Made by a program: the position numbers and the translations under genes. Positions 13,187 to 19,279 of a stretch of DNA of 19,279 nt are shown one piece after another; positions within the stretch are counted from its first letter, which is position 1; every line of letters begins with the position of its first letter. Source of the stretch: Elusimicrobiota bacterium (GTDB taxonomy: Bacteria > Elusimicrobiota > Elusimicrobia > UBA1565 > JACRDR01); NCBI GenBank assembly GCA_016207585.1, contig JACQPI010000103.1, positions 1 to 19,279 of the forward strand, written 5' to 3'. Below the pieces are notes generated by a model. It was not told the DNA's origin. It was given only the letters and a program-made list of their open reading frames with translations, and searched no databases.

Positions 13187-13451
13187 GCTCGAGCCTGCTC
13201 CGGATTTCCTCAAGCGAACGAACCTTGCCCCGGCGCGCCTCCTTCAAAGCCTTGCGAATGCGCCGTACCGCGGAGCGATCCGATAAAATCTCGATGGTTT
13301 CCAGCAAGCCCTCGTAATCTTCCGGGCTTAGGATCGTCATGACGGGTTTCCCCCGACGAGTCACTATGTAGCGCTCCATCTTGCGGAATACGGCGTCGGC
13401 GACATGCGGCAGTTCCGGCCGCAATTCCTTCAGCGTGATGGTATGGGTCAT
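13173..13451 (-). CDS. Phd/YefM-family antitoxin
   Basis: A 92-residue protein. It has the Phd/YefM hallmark YIVTRRGKPVMTILSPEDYEGLLETIEILSD (residues about 28-58, given here in part only: YIVTRRGKPVMTIL followed by SPEDYEGL). Such antitoxins bind their own operator through the N-terminal domain and wrap the toxin with the C-terminal helices, here basic and helical (about 60-92). The ATG at 13451 is chosen because a strong GGGAGG lies five bases before it; a longer frame from 13487 would start inside the promoter. It precedes and overlaps the RelE-like toxin gene, so the two form one operon, expected to be autoregulated from the promoter at 13479-13507. Confidence 0.87.
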   Translation of the reverse strand: MTHTITLKELRPELPHVADAVFRKMERYIVTRRGKPVMTILSPEDYEGLLETIEILSDRSAVRRIRKALKEARRGKVRSLEEIRSRLERVSH

Positions 13452-13455
13452 TAGG

Positions 13456-13461
13456 CCTCCC
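13456..13461 (-). promoter_or_regulatory. Ribosome-binding site that fixes the antitoxin start
   Basis: On the minus strand GGGAGG lies five bases ahead of the ATG at 13451, which favours this start over the in-frame upstream one. Confidence 0.8.
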
Positions 13462-13478
13462 GATGTGTAGCCGAGTAA

Positions 13479-13507
13479 AGTATACACCTAGAAGTACACT
13501 TTGACAA
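13479..13507 (-). promoter_or_regulatory. Sigma70-type promoter of the toxin-antitoxin operon
   Basis: On the minus strand TTGTCA (13507-13502) and TATACT (13484-13479) are separated by exactly 17 bases and match the consensus boxes closely. The predicted start of transcription lies about 20 bases before the antitoxin ATG. The spacer and -10 region hold two similar units, AGTGTACTT and GTGTATACTT, a likely operator for antitoxin autoregulation. Confidence 0.75.
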
Positions 13508-13566
13508 GGCCATGCGGAGTCTGTTGCCCGCGACAGGCCATGCGGAATCTGGCCACGCGGAATCTG
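13508..13566. repeat. Three direct copies of a 16-bp unit
   Basis: GGCCATGCGGAGTCTG (13508-13523), GGCCATGCGGAATCTG (13536-13551) and GGCCACGCGGAATCTG (13551-13566) differ by one or two bases. The first copy directly abuts the -35 box of the toxin-antitoxin promoter. Confidence 0.75.
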
Positions 13567-13630
13567 GGGCTGCACCGGAAATTTCCGGGCATGAATTTCT
13601 CCGTTCTCTTTGCGATATCTCATCCTGCCC

Positions 13631-13755
13631 ATGGCGACCTTCATCAACTTTTTGGCTTATTTTTTCAGCACTTATTGCTCAGCAGCTTTCAACGCTGCAA
13701 GTAAAATTAAAAATGAACAGCAATTTTAAGCATAATTTATGGCGAAGGTCGCCAT
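13631..13755. repeat. 12-bp inverted repeat pair bounding an AT-rich segment
   Basis: ATGGCGACCTTC (13631-13642) and GAAGGTCGCCAT (13744-13755) are exact inverse copies 101 bases apart. The right copy also forms a local hairpin (ATGGCG/CGCCAT, 13739-13755). The enclosed sequence is AT-rich. The outline is that of a small non-coding mobile element, but no target duplication was seen. Confidence 0.5.
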
Positions 13756-13898
13756 CCGCAATTCGTCGCCCACTGTCAAAGATACGCGCGAGTGCCCGAA
13801 AATTTTAGTCGCTCCCCGGGATATCGCAAGCCCCACCCTACCCCATTTATACGAATCAGGGATCGATAAGTTCCCGTTTTTTAAGTGACTTCCTCCGT

Positions 13899-13932
13899 CC
13901 CCTAAAAGGGGCGGCATACGCCAACGGTATGC
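13899..13932 (-). terminator. Possible terminator hairpins after the SecA-like gene
   Basis: Two stems follow the TAA at 13946: GCATAC/GTATGC (13914-13919, 13927-13932) and CCCCT/AGGGG (13899-13903, 13907-13911). No T-run follows on the transcribed strand, so intrinsic termination is uncertain. Confidence 0.35.
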
Positions 13933-13945
13933 TGCGCGGGCTTAG

Positions 13946-16900
13946 TTAGGGTTTTGGAGTTCGAGGAGGGAGCGGAGGTCTCACAAAAGCCGGATCGGCG
14001 GGCATCCCGGCCCCGGCCGATGCGCCATGGATTTCTTGCCCGGCCCGCAGCGTCTCGATCATGGCGGGATCGATTTCCACGGCGGGCGTGGCGGGGTCGA
14101 GGTCCCGGAGTCCCACAGCGCCGCCCGCGGTCTTCTTGTTTCGACCTGGCAAGGAGATGCCGAAAGGACCCTTGTTGCGCTCGCTTTCGGGCATCAGGCG
14201 CTCGCCGATCTTGCTGACGAGCATGCCGGTCGCGCCCATCGCCACCCAGGCCGGCCAGCCGCCGAGGCCCAAGGCCGTCGCGAGCCCCCTCGCCCCCCAG
14301 CCGGCCGCGCCGGTAAACAGCGCGTTGTCCAACGCCGTGTAGGGTTCCTCGAAAGTCTTGAGCTGGAGCCTCTCTTCCCCCCCTTCTCTCACCCTCCCCA
14401 GGATCCCGGAGCTCTCGTTGGCGCGGACCTGGGCCTCTTCCTGTAGCATGGGCTGCATGAGCCAGTACACATCGCCGCGCGCCGCGAAGGCCTTGGATTG
14501 CCCGCTCTCCAACTTGCGCAGCTCGGCGGGGTCGTACCCTTCCGACTCGATGATCCGCTTGAGCTGCCGGGCGATGGGGTCCGCCGGCTCGGGCGTCTTG
14601 GAATCCAAGGCCTCCAGGACCCGCGGCCGAAGCCGGCTCATGTAGCCGTTCTCGCCCGTGTCCGAGCGCAGGGCGTAGGCCGAGGTGATGTCGATGTACT
14701 CGATGCGGTCCTGCTCCGGGATGCGCCCGTGGCCCGTGCGGTTTTTGACCTGGATGTCCTCGATGATGGGCACGCTGTGGGTGTGCACGCCGATGACCGC
14801 GATCTGGCCCTTGTACATCTGGAAGGGCAGGTCCACGCCGCGCCCGCCGATGTCGGGGACGTTGAGCACCACCTTGGCCTTTCCCGTCTCGATGGCGTCC
14901 ACGTTGTTTTCCCCGAGCATCTCGCGCAGCCGCAGCTCGGAGTAGCCCTTGTGGACGAAGTCCGGCAGGAAGGCGACGATCTCGTTCTCCTTCACGACCT
15001 TGTTGTCGATGAGAGCCTGGCGCCACACCTGGGCCTCCTGGAGGGTGCGCGGCGTCAGATGGACCAGGTTGCCCGGCCCCAGCGGCCGCGTCTTTTTGCT
15101 CCCCAAGAAGTCGCGCAGCTTGCCGCCCAGCGCCAGCTTGGTCAGGTAGACCGCGAGCTTGACGGTCTCGACGTCCTCGTAGCGGCTCCTCCCGGGGTGT
15201 ACTTTCAGATTCCTATAATCAGGATCGGACTTGAGGTGCTTCGTTTTCAAAAGCCCCGGGTTTTTGAGGACCCGGCTGCCGTTCTCATCGAGCGCGCCGA
15301 GCTCGTGGGGCGCCAGGCTGAGCCGCCCCTTTTCGATGACCATCTGCGTGCGCTCGGGCATCTTCGTCGCGAACGACTCGTTGAGGAAGGTGAACTCCTG
15401 GCTCTCCAGGAACTTCTTGACCCAGCCGCCGGCGGTGCCCGAGAGGAGCACGATGTCGGCGCCCCCCTCCTTGAGCCGGTGGAATATCTCGGCCAAGGTC
15501 AGGATGGCCTGGGAGCGCAGCGGCAGGTCCAACTTCCAAGGGACGTCGGTCGGGACCTTGTTTTCGGCCCGCAACTTGTTGAAATTCGCCAACGTCCGGG
15601 CGATGCCATGCGGGGTCACCAAGGTCGGGGACACGTTGCCGGCATGAGTCGGGGCGTCCTTCGCTGGATTGTCGGCCCTCGGTATGAAGCCGCTCGTCGA
15701 GTCCTTCTTGCCGTAGTCCTCGTACATGAAGCCCGCCTGCTTGAAGAGGAAGGTCTCGAGCCCGTTGTCTCGCAGCCACTCGACGACGCGCCCGGCTACG
15801 CCCTGGCCCTGCCGCTTGTTCGCGACATATTCCCGCATTTTGCCCCATGGGGTTTTTCCATCGAGGCGGATACCGCCGCCGAACTGCGTGCGGCCGAACT
15901 CCTCCTGGATGACTTTAAAGAAGTTCTTCGCCTCCTCGCGCATCTCCGGGGTCGCGGCAGGGTCGTTTTTCAGGCTCTTGGCCGCGGCGCGCACCTCCGC
16001 CTTGGATTCCCTCGCAACCGCGCGATAGACCCGCGCGCGCTGCGCGTCGCTCAAGCCCTTCAGTTCCCCACTCTTGACAAGCCCCATCATCTTGGAGGAC
16101 ATCCTCATCATGGCCTCCAGGATGGGATGGCCCCAGCTCAGGTGCCCGTTGGGCTCGCCCACCACGACGCTCGAGTGGCCGAAGAAGAAGTCGGCCTCGT
16201 CCATCACGAGCACCTCCTCCGAGCCCAGGGAGGGCTCGCCCCTCTCCTTGCGGAAGAGCTCCTCGAACTGGAACTGGGAGAGCGAGGTGACCTTGAACTC
16301 CGGCGATTGGCCGCCCGAGTAGGATTTCCAGTCCTCTATGAACTGCCGGGTCAGCGTCTCATTGGAGGTGATGAAGCGGACTTTCCTTCGCAGATTCTCG
16401 GGTATGAGCTCGGCCTTGCGATAGGACCCGCCCTTGAGAGTCTCGTAGCGGTACCGGGTCCGCAGGGAGAGGGTCGGGATGACGGCGAGCTTTATCACCA
16501 GGGTCTTCCCGCCGCTCGCGTAGAGTTCATCGAATATCCGAATGACGTAGTGGTCCGGATCCTTGGAGACCAGGAACTCCTTGACGAACCTCATGATGGC
16601 GCTTTTCTGGCCCAGTCTCAAGGAACCCAAGGGTTCGCCCGTGCGGGGATGAAGGACCCCTCCCAGCTTCAATATCTCATCGAAAGCCAGCGCGATCCGC
16701 GCCGCCATGAAGTTCGCCTCTCGCTCGGGTGCGTCGGCGAATTTCCCCGCCGAGCGCTGCACGAAATCGTTGAGCCCATCGATGAGGAGCTTGCCGCGGA
16801 CGACCTCCTTGACCATCCCCGCCGCCTTGGCGAAGTTGTTGTTGAGCTGGCCCTGGCTCGACTCCGAGAGCTTCTTGACCTGGGGGTCCCATATCCGGTC

Positions 16901-19279
16901 GAAGATGGGGACCAACTCCTTGGGATCGAACGGCAGCCTATCCGGCTGGGCGGCGGTTCCCGACATATTCCGGCGCATCTCCGACAGGACCGCCGTCTCC
17001 AGAGCCGCCTTCCCCGGGTCATAGGCGACCCACTTGACGGTGTTCTGGATGTTCTTGATCATCTCGGCATTGTTGATTTCGATGCCGTTCTTGGAGCCGA
17101 AATTCAGGACAAGTCCTCCCTTGGCGGGATCCGCGTTCATGATGCGCGTGACGATGTCAGGGGAGTTGACGAGCCGCTTGTTGAGCTCCATCGCGGCGGC
17201 GTCCTTGGCTTCCGGGATGAGGAAGATGACATCCTCCCGCTCCGGAATGGTGAGCTTGTTGCCCTCGCGCCACTTGATGGACGGAACGACCTTCTCGCCG
17301 GCCGCGATCCGCTTCAACTCGTTGAAAGTCAAGAATTCCTGATAGTACATCCACAGCTCTTTTTTGCCCTGGGCGTTCGTATAGACCAGGCGGCCCGCCG
17401 CGTCCTTTTCGACCGGCGGCAGGGATATGAGCGCGATAAGCTCCTCCTCCGACATCCCCTTGGCCTTCTGGGCCAACAGCCACTGTTTCATCTCCGAGCT
17501 GACCGAAAGGTTGGCCGTCTTTTTCCCATCGAGCACATACCGCGAGAAGGAGTGGTACCACTTGATCTTGGTGTTCACGACCCCGGTGCCGTCGGCGGTC
17601 GTGGCCAGCACCCGGTTTATTTCCTTGCCGCCTTTCTGGTAAATCGCGCGGGCGGCCGCCTTCATCTCATTTTGCATTTCCATCGCCCTCGGCGCGTTGT
17701 AGCCGGGAGTCGGGATGAGCAGGAAGGCGATCTGCATGGAGGAAAGCCCTGCCCGGTGGGCGTGCACCAGCCTCTGGAAGTGCGCCGAGGGGTCGGATTT
17801 GCCCTGCTCCCTGGGAACGAGCTTATCCATGAGCCAGTAATAGCCGTACGTCCCCCCCTGCATGACCTCCCGGACGCCCTCGGTGATGAGCATGAACTTG
17901 AAGGCCCCGTCCGTGAACATCCCGATGTAGGCCGCCCCGCCCGCGACCTTCTGAGCGGCGACCCCCTTGAAAGTGCCCCATGTGGAAGCGGATGCGGGCC
18001 GCATGCCTTGGACCTTCTCCATGGCGTAGCCCCACACGCCCAGGGGGTTTTCCCACATCTGCTTGGCCCACCACCGGCCCGGGATCGACGATGCGGCCTT
18101 GCCGGCGGCGCCCAGGTCGGCCGCGGCCGGCTTCCACCATTTGCCGAAGGCCTTGGCCACGCCCCGAGACACCCAGTTGACGGGGCCCGCCGATTCGCCG
18201 ATGGCGCGATAGGAGCGCCAGAAGGAGCCCTTGCCATGGATCGCCGAGGCGGGCGGCATAAAGGCGAACATCCAGCCGCCCTTGACCGCGTAGGTGGCGC
18301 CGCCCAACAAGCCCATCCCGGCCGCCTCCGAGTAGCTTCGGGAGGAGGAGGTGTCTCCGGCGACGGCGTGGTGAGTCGTCTGCATGAGGGCCCCGGCCGA
18401 GCCGAGGACAAGCGTCTCCCGGATGTTGAACCTGGCCGCGGCGACCATGGCATCCCAATAACCGGTGCGATTGACGATCCGCCCTAACTTCGAAGGAATG
18501 CCGAAGCGCGTGAGGACGTTCGTGGACACGCCGTCGAGGACTCGACCCAAGCCCGCGAACGAACGTGCCAAGAACCGGCTCGAGAACTGAAGGTTCCGCT
18601 GAAGCATCGCCAGCGCCCTCATGGCATCCTTGACGTTCCTAAATCTCGCAAAACCGCCGGCGAACCGCGATGCCAGCCACGCGGGCGCCCGGGTGATGAT
18701 CGCGAGCCCGGCGCCTATGAGGGGCGTCGCCACCGCCAGGACTCCGAAATCCGCTATCGCGGCGCCCGCCATGTAGGAGAACATATAGCCGCTCAGGTGC
18801 TTGAAGGCGCCTCCCAAGGAAGCCTGCATGAGCACTCCCTGCCTGTCGCGGGAGCTCTGGGTCAGGAGGCTCTCCATGTCGAAGCCGATGTCCTCGAACT
18901 TCTCGAGGCCGAGCTTGTCGTAGCGGGCCCAGGCCTTCTCGGCCGCCAGGGGATCTATCTGCGCGATCTCCCGGTAGGCCCCGTCGTAATCCTCCAGCCG
19001 CATGAGGCTGCGGATTTCCTCTCGGCGGGCCCTCTGCTCCTCGGTCCCCAGGACGATATAGAAGCTCTTGCCCAAGATGTTCCCGATGACGGCCGAGGCC
19101 CAGTTGCCGAGCGTGTCCCGCCCCCCGCCCTTGTTGATAAAGGGATCCATCCAGCGCGTTTCGACGAAGCGCGTCAGCCAATGGCGCGCCCGGGTCTCCT
19201 CCAGGTTGGTCGAGCCGGCGTATTTCTCCACATAGAGGTCGAGCTGGTGGAACGCCGAGAAGGTCTGGAGCTTCTTGGA
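13946..19279 (-). CDS. Giant membrane protein with divergent SecA-like ATPase motor (5' end outside window)
   Basis: The frame is open from the right edge to TAA at 13946 (1777 visible residues, numbered from 19279). The internal GTG at 19231 is unlikely to be the true start, because the frame continues upstream without a stop. Residues about 60-900 contain GTEE (78-81) and several hydrophobic Gly/Ala-rich stretches, including about 164-196, that look membrane-associated. From about 915 a SecA-type helicase motor appears: ELYASGGKTL (K925, T926) matches SecA EMxTGEGKTL position by position; FITSNETLTRQFIEDW matches SecA VTVNDYLARRDAEWM; DEAD is at 1027-1030; SGTA at 1280-1283 corresponds to SecA MTGTA; GRGVD at 1479-1483 corresponds to GRGTD; QVKNRTGHGR (1510-1519) corresponds to motif VI. 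SecA drives protein export through SecYEG. Here the preprotein-binding region is not recognisable and a hydrophobic segment (about 1650-1692) follows the motor. This is not the housekeeping SecA. Function is inferred only as ATP-driven work at a membrane. Confidence 0.85.
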   Translation of the reverse strand, partial: SKKLQTFSAFHQLDLYVEKYAGSTNLEETRARHWLTRFVETRWMDPFINKGGGRDTLGNWASAVIGNILGKSFYIVLGTEEQRARREEIRSLMRLEDYDGAYREIAQIDPLAAEKAWARYDKLGLEKFEDIGFDMESLLTQSSRDRQGVLMQASLGGAFKHLSGYMFSYMAGAAIADFGVLAVATPLIGAGLAIITRAPAWLASRFAGGFARFRNVKDAMRALAMLQRNLQFSSRFLARSFAGLGRVLDGVSTNVLTRFGIPSKLGRIVNRTGYWDAMVAAARFNIRETLVLGSAGALMQTTHHAVAGDTSSSRSYSEAAGMGLLGGATYAVKGGWMFAFMPPASAIHGKGSFWRSYRAIGESAGPVNWVSRGVAKAFGKWWKPAAADLGAAGKAASSIPGRWWAKQMWENPLGVWGYAMEKVQGMRPASASTWGTFKGVAAQKVAGGAAYIGMFTDGAFKFMLITEGVREVMQGGTYGYYWLMDKLVPREQGKSDPSAHFQRLVHAHRAGLSSMQIAFLLIPTPGYNAPRAMEMQNEMKAAARAIYQKGGKEINRVLATTADGTGVVNTKIKWYHSFSRYVLDGKKTANLSVSSEMKQWLLAQKAKGMSEEELIALISLPPVEKDAAGRLVYTNAQGKKELWMYYQEFLTFNELKRIAAGEKVVPSIKWREGNKLTIPEREDVIFLIPEAKDAAAMELNKRLVNSPDIVTRIMNADPAKGGLVLNFGSKNGIEINNAEMIKNIQNTVKWVAYDPGKAALETAVLSEMRRNMSGTAAQPDRLPFDPKELVPIFDRIWDPQVKKLSESSQGQLNNNFAKAAGMVKEVVRGKLLIDGLNDFVQRSAGKFADAPEREANFMAARIALAFDEILKLGGVLHPRTGEPLGSLRLGQKSAIMRFVKEFLVSKDPDHYVIRIFDELYASGGKTLVIKLAVIPTLSLRTRYRYETLKGGSYRKAELIPENLRRKVRFITSNETLTRQFIEDWKSYSGGQSPEFKVTSLSQFQFEELFRKERGEPSLGSEEVLVMDEADFFFGHSSVVVGEPNGHLSWGHPILEAMMRMSSKMMGLVKSGELKGLSDAQRARVYRAVARESKAEVRAAAKSLKNDPAATPEMREEAKNFFKVIQEEFGRTQFGGGIRLDGKTPWGKMREYVANKRQGQGVAGRVVEWLRDNGLETFLFKQAGFMYEDYGKKDSTSGFIPRADNPAKDAPTHAGNVSPTLVTPHGIARTLANFNKLRAENKVPTDVPWKLDLPLRSQAILTLAEIFHRLKEGGADIVLLSGTAGGWVKKFLESQEFTFLNESFATKMPERTQMVIEKGRLSLAPHELGALDENGSRVLKNPGLLKTKHLKSDPDYRNLKVHPGRSRYEDVETVKLAVYLTKLALGGKLRDFLGSKKTRPLGPGNLVHLTPRTLQEAQVWRQALIDNKVVKENEIVAFLPDFVHKGYSELRLREMLGENNVDAIETGKAKVVLNVPDIGGRGVDLPFQMYKGQIAVIGVHTHSVPIIEDIQVKNRTGHGRIPEQDRIEYIDITSAYALRSDTGENGYMSRLRPRVLEALDSKTPEPADPIARQLKRIIESEGYDPAELRKLESGQSKAFAARGDVYWLMQPMLQEEAQVRANESSGILGRVREGGEERLQLKTFEEPYTALDNALFTGAAGWGARGLATALGLGGWPAWVAMGATGMLVSKIGERLMPESERNKGPFGISLPGRNKKTAGGAVGLRDLDPATPAVEIDPAMIETLRAGQEIHGASAGAGMPADPAFVRPPLPPRTPKP

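Larger units (their letters stand above)
13452..13945. other. Gene-free stretch between the SecA-like gene and the toxin-antitoxin operon
   Basis: These 494 bases contain the toxin-antitoxin promoter, three short direct repeats, a 12-bp inverted repeat pair, an AT-rich core at about 13650-13740 unlike the GC-rich surroundings, and two hairpins just after the SecA-like gene. Short open frames exist, but none has a ribosome-binding site or a recognisable product. Confidence 0.6.

Noticed and set aside
13726..13917. Minus-strand 63-codon frame in the gene-free stretch
   Set aside because: It has no ribosome-binding site or recognisable motif and overlaps repeats and hairpins.
14498..18487. Plus-strand open frame of 1329 codons opposite the SecA-like gene
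   Set aside because: The minus strand here encodes ordered helicase motifs; the plus-strand product shows none and is a codon-phase shadow.
13946..19231. Complete gene starting at GTG 19231
   Set aside because: The frame continues upstream to the window edge without a stop and the GTG lacks a ribosome-binding site, so the gene is most likely cut by the window.

Overview
This window carries six protein genes, all on the minus strand and all tightly spaced. Two of them are giant and run off opposite edges of the window. High G+C, very large exported or membrane proteins with little resemblance to classical families, and the general protein style suggest a free-living, GC-rich member of Elusimicrobiota. 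That assignment is an inference from style: no rRNA or marker gene is present, and Omnitrophota or another giant-gene lineage is possible.

Layout in transcription order, right to left. (1) 19279-13946: at least 1777 residues, start outside the window. It has a hydrophobic membrane-type N-terminal half followed by a divergent SecA-like ATPase motor (Walker A, SecA-type TxNxxL segment, DEAD, GTA, GRGxD and a changed motif VI). (2) 13945-13452: a gene-free stretch with short direct and inverted repeats and a well-formed sigma70-type promoter. (3) 13451-12926: a Phd/YefM-RelE toxin-antitoxin pair with overlapping genes. (4) 12750-10378: an exported protein with a zinc-metallopeptidase signature and, about 300 residues earlier, what looks like a duplicated copy that has lost its zinc ligands. 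(5) 10234-9326: a REP-associated Y1 transposase (RAYT) relative whose HUH metal-binding histidines are replaced, flanked by short inverted REP-like sequences. (6) 9162-1: an exported giant of at least 3054 residues with a signal peptide, a palindrome-riddled disordered linker, a hydrophobic block, about 1000 residues of coiled coil, a beta-rich region and a TolC-like alpha-hairpin region near the edge. Its stop lies outside the window.

The main candidate for an undescribed system is the pair of giants. One has a SecA-type motor joined to membrane segments, the other is an exported coiled-coil protein ending in a TolC-like region. Both carry a similar short motif (GTE[ED], then AR/R.EE[IV]) ahead of a hydrophobic block, so they may share a membrane module. 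I infer, but cannot prove, a role in envelope transport or assembly.

A second theme is at DNA level. Long palindromes are packed in frame into the disordered linkers of the exported proteins, including a 36-bp palindrome with one mismatched pair and an 18-bp perfect one. They resemble palindromic elements that invade coding sequence. A third theme is a family of short imperfect palindromes (GGNCC-like halves) recurring in three intergenic gaps.
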